This document shows, piece after piece, positions 8,402 through 18,369 of a stretch of DNA of 37,700 nt. The stretch spans positions 1-37,700 of the forward strand of contig CALZJF010000022.1 of the NCBI GenBank assembly GCA_945787885.1, read 5' to 3'. The stretch is from an uncultured Bacteroidales bacterium. GTDB lineage: Bacteria > Bacteroidota > Bacteroidia > Bacteroidales > Bacteroidaceae. The position numbers and the translations under genes were made by a program. The notes beneath the pieces were generated by a model, which was not told the origin of the DNA, made no database searches, and was given only the letters and a program-made list of their open reading frames with translations. Numbering within the stretch: the first letter of the stretch is position 1; every line of letters begins with the position of its first letter.

Positions 8402-8977
8402 TTAGCGTATCACTTTAATCTCGTTCGTAGCAGAAATTTTGATGATGGACGATGGCTTGCCATCGCTTTTTTCATTGCGTCTGGAGGTGCAGATGTAATC
8501 TACGGCTTCGAGGATTGCAGGTTCTATATCCTGAAAACCAGTAGGAGAAGGATGACCGCTGATGTTGGCACTCGTAGAAACGATAGCACGCTTGCAGCGT
8601 TGGCAGAGCGTCTGGCTAAATTCCTCCTTTGTCACGCGGAGCCCAACGCTCCCATCGTCTGCCATTAGTGTAGGTGCGAGATTCCTGGCACGGTCAACTA
8701 TCAGTGTAAGAGGTCGTTCGGAAAATTCAATGAGGTCGTATGCTACGTCAGGAATGGCATCAGAGTAGAAGGGGAGCATGGCATCGCTCGCCACTAAGCA
8801 GATGAGAGCTTTGGAGTCTGCCCGTTGTTTGATGCGATATACTCGCTCTACAGCTTCAGGGTTGGACGCATCGCAGCCGATGCCCCAGATAGTATCGGTG
8901 GGATAAAGGATGACTCCGCCGCGACGTATGACATCGACGGCACGAGAAATGTCGGCAAGGGATTCTTTGGAAAGCAT
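8402..8977 (-). CDS. L-threonylcarbamoyladenylate synthase (Sua5/YciO/YrdC family)
   Basis: 191 residues, the short TsaC-type length without the C-terminal Sua5 domain. It makes threonylcarbamoyl-AMP from threonine, bicarbonate and ATP for t6A37 in ANN-decoding tRNAs. Signatures: 'GGVILYPTDTIWGIGCDA', 'VERVYRIKQR', 'LTLIVDRA...SVGLRV' and 'IVSTSANISGHPS'. A YciO-like paralogue with another role is possible; the strong KR/SxN pattern favours the synthase. It begins 5 nt after the GT2 stop. Confidence 0.88.
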   Translation of the reverse strand: MLSKESLADISRAVDVIRRGGVILYPTDTIWGIGCDASNPEAVERVYRIKQRADSKALICLVASDAMLPFYSDAIPDVAYDLIEFSERPLTLIVDRARNLAPTLMADDGSVGLRVTKEEFSQTLCQRCKRAIVSTSANISGHPSPTGFQDIEPAILEAVDYICTSRRNEKSDGKPSSIIKISATNEIKVIR

Positions 8978-8982
8978 GGTGT

Positions 8983-9969
8983 TCAGTGTGAGGAGTGATG
9001 GGCTTTCTTGAGCAGATACCGATAGTATTCGGCACAGGATATGGGGAAAAAGAGGGCGCGCAGGCGCGTCAGAATGCTGTCTGGCTCATGAGCGTGGAAC
9101 AGACGGGTGCGGTTCTTGTAGCAGAAGAGTGTGAGGCGTAAGTAAGCCAAAGGTCCCTTTGCCACTTGTAATCTTGCCATTGTCCGTGCGCGTCGCAGCG
9201 AAGGATTGTCAGCAGGAATCTGATTGAAGAATTTTTGCCATTCTTCGAATCGTTTGCAGATGTGGGGGCGTGCCTTTCTGTAAATGATGATGGCAGATAA
9301 AGCAGAACGCAGGATGTTGGCTATGCTATGACTGCGTGAGCGTGGCAGTTGATAGGTGGCGGCAGAGGCATGGCGTCGCTGCATGACGACCGTCTCAGGC
9401 AGAAATGCCACTTGTTCGTAAGCGGCAGCCGTAGCTTGCGTTTGGAGGTCATACATGAACCATTCGCAATGGGGAAGGAGGTTCAATAGCGAACGGCGCA
9501 TCAGCTGGGTATGTCCGGGCATCATCCCGACGAACATCATGCGTAGCAGGTCAATGTTAGGCAGGCGTTCATCGTCGCTGGCAGGCGTGTTGTCATCCTC
9601 AGAGAATGGTGTACTGCGTCCGCCGATGAGGAGATTCTTGCCGATAGCTTTTTCCTGCCGTTCGAGTTTCGTGGCAACCCATACATCATCTTGGTCGCAA
9701 ACGGCAATCAAATCGCCCGTGACCTGATGCAGCGCAGAGAAGAAATTAGGGTTTACACCATGTTCCCCCATGTTTTGTAGGATGCGGAAGTTAGGATGCC
9801 GGCAGGCATATTCTTGGAGGATGTCTATCGTATGGTCGGTGCTGCCATCGTCTTGTGCTATGATTTCGTCTGGTATGCGCGTTTGTGACAGCAACGAGTC
9901 AAGTTGCTGGCGCAAATAGCGTTCCCCGTTGTAGGTACACAATACGACGGATATTTTCAGGTGTTGCAT
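8983..9969 (-). CDS. Family 2 glycosyltransferase
   Basis: 328 residues from the ATG at 9969; the frame is open to a GTG at 10011, but the GT-A fold begins directly at 'MQHLKISVVLCTYNGERYLRQQLDSLLSQT'. The 'AQDDGSTDHT' and 'CDQDDVW' motifs are the nucleotide-sugar and metal (DxD) sites. 'MMFVGMMPGHTQLMRRSLL' and 'MYDLQTQATAAAYEQVAFL' fit the rhamnosyltransferase-like group that builds O-antigen or capsule chains. No membrane helix is evident. It heads the run tsaC-like, clc, ubiE, aroE. Confidence 0.9.
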   Translation of the reverse strand: MQHLKISVVLCTYNGERYLRQQLDSLLSQTRIPDEIIAQDDGSTDHTIDILQEYACRHPNFRILQNMGEHGVNPNFFSALHQVTGDLIAVCDQDDVWVATKLERQEKAIGKNLLIGGRSTPFSEDDNTPASDDERLPNIDLLRMMFVGMMPGHTQLMRRSLLNLLPHCEWFMYDLQTQATAAAYEQVAFLPETVVMQRRHASAATYQLPRSRSHSIANILRSALSAIIIYRKARPHICKRFEEWQKFFNQIPADNPSLRRARTMARLQVAKGPLAYLRLTLFCYKNRTRLFHAHEPDSILTRLRALFFPISCAEYYRYLLKKAHHSSH

Positions 9970-10096
9970 AGAATCATGGAAACAGGAGAAGAATGGGAGA
10001 CGCCTCCACACATATATATAAATAGGTGATAAAAACGATACAATAAGTAGAGGGTGAAGATTCGTTTACAGTAAGATGCCTTACTTCTACGGCACA

Positions 10097-10115
10097 TTTC
10101 GTCTCAGAGTGACCA
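10097..10115 (+). repeat. Second dispersed motif, copy 1
   Basis: TTTCGTCTCAGAGTGACCA. The same 19-mer, with A for G at one position, appears on the opposite strand at 19447-19465. Both lie in gene-free DNA. Confidence 0.6.
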
Positions 10116-10138
10116 TTCTGAAGGGAAAAACAGCCATT

Positions 10139-10208
10139 TATAGGGGGCATAATAATCACTTATAGGGATGAAAATGATTACTTGTATAGGGATGAAAATG
10201 ATTACTTG
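10139..10208. repeat. 24-bp tandem repeat, two exact units plus a degenerate one
   Basis: Units at 10161-10184 and 10185-10208 are identical (beginning TATAGGGATGAAAATG and ending ATTACTTG). 10139-10160 is a shortened, diverged unit beginning TATAGGG. The core ATGAAAAT resembles the left arm of the dispersed repeat (AGGTAATGAAAATTAG), so it may be a decayed, tandemly duplicated arm. Confidence 0.85.
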
Positions 10209-10267
10209 GGAAGTGGGAGCTCCGTAGAAGGGTTGCAAAGCCCTAATAATATAAGCTCGCTTCTTTA

Positions 10268-10349
10268 TTTCAAGACTAAAACCTGCATCCAAACAGAGCA
10301 TTCAAACAAATTCACCTATTATCAGATGACTAATTTTCATTACCTACTT
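10268..10349 (-). repeat. Dispersed 3'-flank repeat, copy 2 (half element)
   Basis: Ends in the exact 20-mer CTAATTTTCATTACCTACTT (10330-10349), 14 nt past the stop of the minus-strand acyltransferase gene. The preceding stretch (10275-10308, from ACTAAAACCTGCATCC) matches the reverse complement of 29956-29989 at 31 of 34 positions, and 'TTTCAAGACTAAAA' at 10270 matches the right half of the long copy at 29931-30103. Confidence 0.8.
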
Positions 10350-10363
10350 ATGAGTGATTATGC

Positions 10364-11500
10364 TCAATGTGGTCGGCGGTTGATAACGTATTGTAGGAGA
10401 AAAGCCGCTATGATGCTGATAGCCAGATATAGAGCGATATGAGCATAGGTGGCCCACCATTCTCCAGCCCGTTCAGCGGCTTTTGCCGCAGGGATGGTGA
10501 TAGCTCTGGCAATGGGGTGAAGGGCGAAGATAGAGGCAGAGATGCCTCCTGCCCATTCTAATGGTTTCCGCCATAGCGGTGATTGGACAACGAATGCTAA
10601 GGGCAATGTTGCGAGAAGCAAGTAGAGCGGCGAAAGAAGCCACTGAAAGGCATTCATTGCAGAGAGGACGAGGAGTATGGTCCCTGCGAAACTTCCTGTC
10701 AAGAGTGCGACTCGCGATATGTGGCAACGCTCCACACGGCGGCTGCGGGCAGTCAGAACCCCAGCTGAAAATGGGAGTAGCCATGCCAGTGCGTTGTAGC
10801 GGCTATAGTTGAAAAGGTCGGTATGATAAGGGTCGGTGTCGAATATAGCCAGTCTGCCATCAGGTGTGAGGCGTACATCAGCGAAATAGAGGAAGCACTG
10901 CAGGACGAAGAACCCCAAAGTGACTGCCATGAGTAGGCCGTGGCTACGGAAATGGTAGAACACCAGGCGGTAGATGATATAAAGTTGCAGGATGAGGGAG
11001 AAAAACCACCAAGGTCCCAGAATCAGATTTCGCTTGATGAAAAGATTGGAGGTGAAGGTCAGCATGGCGAAAAGGTCGGAGCCGCTAACATCCCATTCCC
11101 GTCCGCTCCAATTAATGTAAGCCCAATATATGGCGATGGCGGGAATCATCAGATACCAAAGTTTCACCATGTGCGACAAAACGAAGCGCACATCGGCTAC
11201 GGCGTGTTGCCAGAGGGTGAGGTTGGGGTGTGGTGCCTTTTCATATTTGCACACAAGTCCGTAGCCACTGAGAAAGAGAAATAGTGGGACACCATAGTGC
11301 CCAAAATGACTGATGGTGTTCAGTACGACGTGAGGACCTCCGTCGATGATGTAGCGGCAGAGTTGCTGAAAACGTAAGGGGGAGAATGTATATTCGTTTT
11401 CTGTCACGCTAAGGGGCAGATGGTGGCAAAAGTTGTGAAGGACAATCATGAGGATGGCGATGCCCTTCAGAAAAGCAGTGTCAGACTTTGTCAGTTTCAT
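10364..11500 (-). CDS. Acyltransferase family 3 membrane protein
   Basis: 378 residues from the ATG at 11500; a GTG 21 nt upstream would overlap the upstream stop. The AT3 pattern is clear: 'DTAFLKGIAILMIVLHNFCHH' with the conserved His in helix 1, 'GVPLFLFLSGYGLV', a 'GPWWFFSLILQLY' block and about ten hydrophobic helices to the end. Such enzymes O-acetylate sugars of lipopolysaccharide, capsule or peptidoglycan at the inner membrane. The start lies 17 nt past the phosphoethanolamine-transferase-like gene, so both are probably co-transcribed and modify the same surface glycan. Substrate unknown. Confidence 0.85.
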   Translation of the reverse strand: MKLTKSDTAFLKGIAILMIVLHNFCHHLPLSVTENEYTFSPLRFQQLCRYIIDGGPHVVLNTISHFGHYGVPLFLFLSGYGLVCKYEKAPHPNLTLWQHAVADVRFVLSHMVKLWYLMIPAIAIYWAYINWSGREWDVSGSDLFAMLTFTSNLFIKRNLILGPWWFFSLILQLYIIYRLVFYHFRSHGLLMAVTLGFFVLQCFLYFADVRLTPDGRLAIFDTDPYHTDLFNYSRYNALAWLLPFSAGVLTARSRRVERCHISRVALLTGSFAGTILLVLSAMNAFQWLLSPLYLLLATLPLAFVVQSPLWRKPLEWAGGISASIFALHPIARAITIPAAKAAERAGEWWATYAHIALYLAISIIAAFLLQYVINRRPH

Positions 11501-11517
11501 GGTTTTAACGCTTTTGC

Positions 11518-13428
11518 TCACTTACTTTGCATGATGTCTTCATAAAAAGCTGTGTCTTTGACGATGCGTTTATGGGGAACGAATGATGGCGAAAGAATGT
11601 CGCGCTGAGGCGAATAGTAAGAACTCTGCGTCTCGGCAAGCCCGAGAATCAGGTGTGACAAGTCGTCAGATGCGAAAGGCCGGTGGGCAGCATCGGCTAT
11701 GCGTTGCACGACATCGGGGTGATGTCGGCGGAAGGCTCGCGATGTCCAAATCATCAGTGGAATTTCGTACTCATAGCGCAGAATGTCCGGGGTGAGGGTT
11801 GAAGAGTGATTGCGTCCGTACATTCGTGTTGTTCCGTCAAACACCTCATCGCCATGGTCGGCCAGATAGATGACGATTGCATCGCGTTGTTGAAACAGGC
11901 GGATGATTTTTGCCACGACTGCATCGTTGTAGCGAGTGGCATTGGCATAGTCTGCCACGATGGTTCGCTCTTGTGGACTGAGGTCTGTACGCTGAATATC
12001 CGTCTCATTGAAGATGGCATGGCTTTTCGGATAACGCTCGTTGTACATCACATGTTGCCCCATCAAGTGGAATATATAGAAATTATGAGCAGCAGGAGTG
12101 ATGCGCTGGTTTTCTGCCGTGATGCCTCCGTCGTAACGATAGCGACGGCGGTTGCGATAGTCGAAGCAGAGGGAGTCCAGCTGCGAATTATTTAAGAAGA
12201 ATGAACCATTGAAGTCTGAACGGTTTTGGCGTTTCGACGGGGTGAACTGGTTGGTGATGAAAGCCACCCTCCATCCTTCAGCTTTCAGGATAGCAGGAAA
12301 CAGCACTCCGTCCGTCCAAGTGCCGGGAGCGTCTGCCGAATGAGTAGAAAGCATGTGTTTGAATGCGCTGGCAGTGACGTTGAACGGGGTGACGGCATCG
12401 TGGAATAACGTCATCTCCCCTCTACGGCTTAAACTGTCAGTGTGAGGCGTCGTCTGAAGGGCATAGCCATAGCAGGAGGCATGGTGTTTATTGTAACTTT
12501 CTCCGATGATAAGCACGATGTCGGCAGGAGCATTCTTTGAAACTTGTGCCTTCTTGCCCTGTTGCTCGTGCAGCGTGTTGCCGGAAGCTGGTTTGCCATC
12601 GTATTCCCCATCGTATTCCCCGTCAGTGAGTAGGCTCATTCTCTCGATCAGGCGTTTGATGTCATTCTGTGCGATGAGAGCAAATTTTAGAGCCCAAACG
12701 ATGCGATATACAGGAGAGTAGAACACGTTGCCGCTGATTTCTTCGGCTTGCATGCTTTCTTCCAGTTGCAGGAACTCCATCATCTTGCGTTTTTCTGCCG
12801 TCCATGGTGGCAGTGTCGTTATGAGTAGCAGTAGGGCAGCTGTGGGGAAGACAAGATTTTGCAGGAAGCGCGCTGTTCGTCGTCGGACACCATATCCCTT
12901 TCTCAGCCTTTTCCGTAGCCATCGCCATGCTTGTGTGTAGCACAGGTAGCCCCATCGCCCTGCGATGATGTTGGCAAGAAGCAGCAGACCGTATAGTTCT
13001 ACGATTGTGGTAAAATGGGGAGACTGCACCGCACTTGTCAGAAATTCAGATGCTTCGCGACCATCCGTTTCCAGCACGAGATTGATCATGGTGGGCGAAA
13101 AGGCGAGGTAGAAGCGTTTGTAGAGGAAGGCTTCTGTGATGCAAAGCAGGTAGCTGACAGTGTATGCCGCATATTTTAATCCCAGCATCAAGCGGCGTGG
13201 CAGGATGCAGAGAATCGCACAGAAGATATAGAGGTCTGTGAGAAACTGCAGGGCATAAAACTCTGGATGCCGTGTCCGGGGTTCACCGACGATATGATAG
13301 GTGAGACCTAAAAGGAGGGTGATAAAAATCATGAACACCCCATGACGAAGAATGGGGCGTCCGAGCATTTGGAAGTATCGCCATAGGCGAAGTTGGCTGA
13401 TTTTATGGTAGCTCACTGGCATCTTCAT
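11518..13428 (-). CDS. Phosphoethanolamine transferase-like (EptA/CptA family) membrane enzyme
   Basis: 636 residues. About five N-terminal helices (to ~205) are followed by a periplasmic alkaline-phosphatase-fold domain from ~300. Visible catalytic features are Glu310 in 'IVLIIGESYNKHHASCYGY', candidate nucleophile Thr352 in 'TPFNVTASAFKHML', 'HLMGQHVMYNERYP', and the metal-binding 'YLADHGDEVFD'. The family transfers phosphoethanolamine from phosphatidylethanolamine to lipid A, core sugar or glycan. 'DGEYDGEYDGK' near 269-279 arises from a 12-bp tandem duplication in the linker. It heads a two-gene unit with the acyltransferase. The acceptor cannot be told from sequence. Confidence 0.87.
   Translation of the reverse strand: MKMPVSYHKISQLRLWRYFQMLGRPILRHGVFMIFITLLLGLTYHIVGEPRTRHPEFYALQFLTDLYIFCAILCILPRRLMLGLKYAAYTVSYLLCITEAFLYKRFYLAFSPTMINLVLETDGREASEFLTSAVQSPHFTTIVELYGLLLLANIIAGRWGYLCYTQAWRWLRKRLRKGYGVRRRTARFLQNLVFPTAALLLLITTLPPWTAEKRKMMEFLQLEESMQAEEISGNVFYSPVYRIVWALKFALIAQNDIKRLIERMSLLTDGEYDGEYDGKPASGNTLHEQQGKKAQVSKNAPADIVLIIGESYNKHHASCYGYALQTTPHTDSLSRRGEMTLFHDAVTPFNVTASAFKHMLSTHSADAPGTWTDGVLFPAILKAEGWRVAFITNQFTPSKRQNRSDFNGSFFLNNSQLDSLCFDYRNRRRYRYDGGITAENQRITPAAHNFYIFHLMGQHVMYNERYPKSHAIFNETDIQRTDLSPQERTIVADYANATRYNDAVVAKIIRLFQQRDAIVIYLADHGDEVFDGTTRMYGRNHSSTLTPDILRYEYEIPLMIWTSRAFRRHHPDVVQRIADAAHRPFASDDLSHLILGLAETQSSYYSPQRDILSPSFVPHKRIVKDTAFYEDIMQSK
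12597..12620. repeat. 12-bp in-frame tandem duplication
   Basis: CATCGTATTCCC occurs twice in tandem (12597-12608, 12609-12620), adding DGEY twice to the linker between the membrane and catalytic parts of the phosphoethanolamine-transferase-like protein. Confidence 0.8.
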
Positions 13429-13435
13429 TGTCGGG

Positions 13436-13443
13436 CAAAATTA
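13436..13443 (-). promoter_or_regulatory. Putative -7 element (TAATTTTG) for the phosphoethanolamine transferase gene
   Basis: TAATTTTG on the minus strand, 7 nt before the ATG at 13428. No good -33 TTTG was seen at 18-20 nt, so support is partial. Confidence 0.4.
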
Positions 13444-13574
13444 CGAAAAAAATCAGAAAGATGGGATGCGATAAGAAAAAATCACAAAAACTCTCTCTTG
13501 GATGAGGATTAGATGCTGTGTGTGACAAAAAAACAGCAAAAGTGTAAACTATGAATTTTGAACTTCGGGGGACG

Positions 13575-13615
13575 AAAAAGGCGGCTGCCCCACATCATCG
13601 TGTGGGGTAGCCGCC
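13575..13615 (-). terminator. Rho-independent terminator of the grpE-dnaJ operon
   Basis: Stem 13580-13594 with 13601-13615: 15 bp, G+C-rich, one G-T wobble, 6-nt loop. On the minus strand it is followed by five Ts (13575-13579). It lies 27 nt past the dnaJ stop. Confidence 0.92.
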
Positions 13616-13642
13616 AATACTGTAAAGGAGGGGATTACCTAT

Positions 13643-14812
13643 TTATTGAAAATACGTGCGGAAACTATCGAAAATTTTCTTCTTTATCTTCTCGCCCGCA
13701 GTCAGGTTGGGGCTTTGCTTCATGCTTTCAAAAGCCTTCTTCTCGCTGCTGGAGAGGTTTTCAGGGATATAGACGCTGATATTGATGACGATGTCGCCTC
13801 GTCCGTAGCTGTAGCCGTTGCTGCTCACCTGTGGCAATCCCTTGCCTTTCAGCCTCATGCGTGTGCCAGGCTGAGTGCCAGGCTTGATGCTGACGCGTAC
13901 GGGGTTCTCCAGTGTGGGGATTTCTACGCTATCGCCCAACGTTGCCTGGCTGACGGTGAGGAGAAGATTATAGATGATGTCGTTGGCATCGCGGATGAAA
14001 GTGTCGGAAGGTTCTTCCTCAATGAGCACTTGGATGTCGCCAGGGATGCCCCCACGGCGTGCTGCATGGCCCTTGCCCGGCACATTGAGAATCATGCCCT
14101 CCTGTACGCCCGCAGGAATATTCACTTCAACCACCTCTTCGCCGCTGATGATGCCTTCTCCCTGGCAGCGCCGACACTTATTTGTGATGATGGTGCCTTC
14201 ACCTTGACATCGTTGGCAGGCCACCTGCTGCTGCATGATGCCGAAGATGCTCTGCGCCTGTCGCAACGTAAAGCCTTGGCCATGACAGTCGGGACAAGTC
14301 TGTGGTGAATGTCCATGTTCACAACCGCTGCCGCCGCAGTCAGGACATGTAATTTTCTTCTTTATCTTGAATTTCTTGGTAGTGCCTGTGAGGATGTCTT
14401 TGAGCGTCAGCCGTACCTTTACTCGCAGGTCGCCGCCCTGATGTCGCTGTGCTCCTCTGCCTCTGCCTCCGCCAAAGTCAAATCCGAAGCCTCTGCCTCC
14501 GCCGAAGATGTCACCGAAGGCGGAGAAGATATCATTGATGTCGGTGAAGCCTCCGAAGCCTCCACCACCTCCGAAGCCTCCCGCGCCATTCACGCCCTGT
14601 TTGCCAAACTGGTCGTAGCGAGCGCGTTTGTCGGGGTCATGGAGCACATCGTAAGCCTCTGCGGCTTCTTTGAATTTTTCCTCGGCCTCCTTGTCGCCAG
14701 GGTTGCGGTCAGGATGATATTTGATGGCGACACGCTTATAGGCTTTTTTGATTTCTTCGGCACTGGCATTTTTGTCAACGCCGAGAATTTCGTAATAGCT
14801 TTTTTCTGCCAT
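13643..14812 (-). CDS. dnaJ: Chaperone DnaJ (Hsp40)
   Basis: 389 residues, a full type I DnaJ. J domain 1-70 with HPD at 33-35; a Gly/Phe-rich region ('[12 protein letters not shown]', '[13 protein letters not shown]'); four CxxCxGxG zinc motifs ([32 protein letters not shown]); then the client-binding C-terminal domains ('[11 protein letters not shown]', '[12 protein letters not shown]'). It stimulates the ATPase of DnaK and delivers unfolded clients. grpE ends 25 nt upstream; dnaK is not in the window. Confidence 0.98.
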   Translation of the reverse strand: MAEKSYYEILGVDKNASAEEIKKAYKRVAIKYHPDRNPGDKEAEEKFKEAAEAYDVLHDPDKRARYDQFGKQGVNGAGGFGGGGGFGGFTDINDIFSAFGDIFGGGRGFGFDFGGGRGRGAQRHQGGDLRVKVRLTLKDILTGTTKKFKIKKKITCPDCGGSGCEHGHSPQTCPDCHGQGFTLRQAQSIFGIMQQQVACQRCQGEGTIITNKCRRCQGEGIISGEEVVEVNIPAGVQEGMILNVPGKGHAARRGGIPGDIQVLIEEEPSDTFIRDANDIIYNLLLTVSQATLGDSVEIPTLENPVRVSIKPGTQPGTRMRLKGKGLPQVSSNGYSYGRGDIVINISVYIPENLSSSEKKAFESMKQSPNLTAGEKIKKKIFDSFRTYFQ

Positions 14813-14837
14813 AACTTTCTATTATTGTCCGACTTCT

Positions 14838-15416
14838 TTATTGTCCGACTACGACCTTTGCATGGCGCAGCACTTTATCGTTGAGCATGTAGCCTGCCTG
14901 CACGGTGTCGATGATTTTGTCTTTCTTCTCTTCTCCCATGGGCAGAATGGCAACTGCCTCATGGAAATCCGTGTCGAACGCTTTGTCGGCAGTGTCAATC
15001 TTCTGCAAACCATGTTTACCCAAAATGCCTTTGAGCTTTTGGAATATCATTTGTAAGCCTTCGCGTGCCACATTGATATCTTCGTTGGTAGCGATGTTTT
15101 GCTCCGCGCGCTCCATATCGTCGAGCACGGGAAGTAGGCTTTCGATGACTTTTGAACCGCCGTTGAGGATGAGATCTGCAATGTTTTTCTGCTGCTGGCG
15201 GCGATAGTTCGTGAAGTCTGCCACTTGTCGTAGTAGTTTGTCCTTCAGCTCTGCTATTTCAGCTTCGGCATCTTCCAGCGTTCTGACATCGGGCTGAGCC
15301 TCGCCTTCCTGCTGTTCAGTCTGCTCATTAGTTTCGGGGTTGGTTGTATTTGTTTGTTCTACGGGAGTTTCCTCCATCGTGTCTTTGGGTGTTTCAGTCG
15401 TGTTGTTGTCTTTCAT
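14838..15416 (-). CDS. grpE: Nucleotide exchange factor GrpE
   Basis: 192 residues. An acidic, Thr/Gln/Glu-rich tail (1-45), a coiled coil ('LEDAEAEIAELKDKLLRQVADFTNYRRQQQKNI', 46-80), then the helical and beta domain ending in 'VQAGYMLNDKVLRHAKVVVGQ', the conserved GrpE end. It releases ADP from DnaK. It follows the ABC-F gene by 33 nt without a recognisable promoter, so transcription may come partly from the ABC-F promoter. Confidence 0.97.
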   Translation of the reverse strand: MKDNNTTETPKDTMEETPVEQTNTTNPETNEQTEQQEGEAQPDVRTLEDAEAEIAELKDKLLRQVADFTNYRRQQQKNIADLILNGGSKVIESLLPVLDDMERAEQNIATNEDINVAREGLQMIFQKLKGILGKHGLQKIDTADKAFDTDFHEAVAILPMGEEKKDKIIDTVQAGYMLNDKVLRHAKVVVGQ

Positions 15417-15449
15417 CTGTTGTGGGTTTTGTAGTGTGGGGCGTAAAAA

Positions 15450-17084
<1,635 letters not shown>

Positions 17085-17113
17085 TTATTTGTCTGTTGGG
17101 TATGGGTCGTTCG

Positions 17114-17121
17114 CAAAAATA
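17114..17121 (-). promoter_or_regulatory. Putative -7 element (TATTTTTG) for the ABC-F gene
   Basis: TATTTTTG on the minus strand, 44 nt upstream of the ATG at 17069, giving a leader of roughly 38 nt. The -33 element is weak. Confidence 0.45.
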
Positions 17122-17257
17122 CGATATTTTTTGCAAAATCTTCCTCCTTTCGTGTGTCGAACGCCTGATGTCAAGGTTTTTTGAAAACCCTTGCCAAGCG
17201 TAGTTTCCAAGATGATGAATTGTTGCTCGCTTTTTTTTATATCTGTCCCTCGCCGTC

Positions 17258-17287
17258 TTGTTGTCTGAAAAGTAATCAGTATTTTTG
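17258..17287 (+). promoter_or_regulatory. Bacteroidota-type promoter upstream of panB
   Basis: TTGT (17258-17261), an 18-nt spacer and TATTTTTG (17280-17287). Transcription would start near 17294, giving a leader of about 205 nt that contains the C-tract and a small reading frame. Confidence 0.55.
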
Positions 17288-17339
17288 CAAGGAGTCTGCA
17301 GTCGGGCTCAAGGTGTCCGTCTTGCCTACGATGTGTTGT

Positions 17340-17349
17340 CCCCCCCCCC
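17340..17349 (+). repeat. Homopolymeric C10 tract in the panB leader
   Basis: Ten consecutive Cs between the likely promoter and panB. Such tracts are prone to slipped-strand length change. It is outside panB, so any effect would be on the leader. Confidence 0.8.
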
Positions 17350-17366
17350 TATAGAGCTGCCACACC

Positions 17367-17477
17367 ATGGACTATTCTCATTCTGACAGACAGGCAAAGC
17401 TTGAACTCGTTGGAATGTTTTGCCATGGCGAAAAACTGAGGGTTGAATGCCGACCTTATGAAATATCTGAAATATAA
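17367..17477 (+). CDS. Possible small leader ORF (36 aa)
   Basis: An ATG-started frame ([10 protein letters not shown]... to ...RPYEISEI, stop TAA) within the panB leader, ending 23 nt before the panB ATG. An in-frame TAG at 17352 sits just before it. No family is recognised and the frame could be chance; position in the leader is the only argument. Confidence 0.25.
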   Translation: MDYSHSDRQAKLELVGMFCHGEKLRVECRPYEISEI

Positions 17478-17500
17478 TCCCCTATAAAAACAACAACGTT

Positions 17501-18322
17501 ATGCCTGCATATTTGGTAGAAGATACACGCAAGGTGACGACTAAGCGCCTTGCTGAGATGAAAGCACAGGGTAAGAAGATAGCCATGCTCACCTCTTATG
17601 ATTACACGACGGCATCCATCGTCGATGCTGCTGGAGTAGATATCATATTGGTGGGCGATTCCGCCTCCAACGTGATGGCGGGCAATATGACGACCCTGCC
17701 TATTACGCTCGATCAGATGATATATCATGCCCGTTCGGTGGTTCGTGGTGTGCAGCGTGCCCTCGTCGTCTGCGATATGCCCTTCGGCACGTATCAGGTG
17801 GATGCCACGAGTGCCGTGCGCAATGCTATTCGCATCATGCAGGAGTCTGGCAGTGATGCTGTAAAGCTGGAAGGCGGACAAGAAATCATAGAGGCTGTGC
17901 GGAAGATACTTGAAGCAGGCATACCCGTATGTGGTCATCTCGGACTGACTCCGCAAAGCATCTGTAAATTCGGGACGTATGCCGTACGAGCCAAAGAGCA
18001 GGCAGAGGCTGAAAAACTTTTGTCTGATGCAAAGCTGCTGGAATCTGCGGGCTGTTTTGCTATCGTGCTTGAGAAGATTCCTGCCGAACTTACTCAACGT
18101 GTGGTTGAGGCCGTCAGTATCCCCGTTATAGGTATTGGTGCTGGCCCATCTGATGGGCAAGTGCTTGTGGTTGATGATATGCTGGGAAAGAACAAAGGCT
18201 TTTCGCCCAAGTTCCTGCGTAGATATGCCGACTTGCATACCATTATGACAGATGCTATCGGACAATTTGTCAGTGATGTCAAGACGGGAGATTTCCCTAA
18301 CCGCGAAACAGAAAGTTACTAA
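17501..18322 (+). CDS. panB: 3-methyl-2-oxobutanoate hydroxymethyltransferase
   Basis: 273 residues. It adds a hydroxymethyl group from methylene-THF to alpha-ketoisovalerate, the first step of pantothenate synthesis. Visible: '[33 protein letters not shown]' with the metal-binding Asp53, '[10 protein letters not shown]', 'AVKLEGG', '[10 protein letters not shown]', 'FAIVLEKIP' with catalytic Glu, and '[19 protein letters not shown]'-like C-terminal block. Length is normal. It is followed by a GH25 gene 47 nt downstream on the same strand. Confidence 0.97.
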   Translation: MPAYLVEDTRKVTTKRLAEMKAQGKKIAMLTSYDYTTASIVDAAGVDIILVGDSASNVMAGNMTTLPITLDQMIYHARSVVRGVQRALVVCDMPFGTYQVDATSAVRNAIRIMQESGSDAVKLEGGQEIIEAVRKILEAGIPVCGHLGLTPQSICKFGTYAVRAKEQAEAEKLLSDAKLLESAGCFAIVLEKIPAELTQRVVEAVSIPVIGIGAGPSDGQVLVVDDMLGKNKGFSPKFLRRYADLHTIMTDAIGQFVSDVKTGDFPNRETESY

Positions 18323-18369
18323 TTCTTTCGCTCTATGGCTTTCCTCCTATCCCCTTCAAAAAAATCATC

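Larger units (their letters stand above)
9970..10363. other. Gene-free stretch between the GT2 and acyltransferase genes
   Basis: About 390 bp with no convincing gene. It holds a short TA run (10011-10022), one copy of the TTTCGTCTCAGARTGACCA motif (10097-10115), a 24-bp tandem repeat (10139-10208) and the dispersed repeat copy 2 (about 10268-10349). No exact TAnnTTTG promoter for the GT2 operon was found. Confidence 0.6.

Noticed and set aside
10011-10022. TA run as a promoter for the GT2 operon
   Set aside because: No TAnnTTTG or -33 partner at a proper distance.
10139-10208. Possible CRISPR fragment
   Set aside because: Units are directly adjacent with no spacers and no cas genes nearby.
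17456-18265. A 269-codon open frame antisense to panB
   Set aside because: Fully opposite a clear panB; no family features in the product.
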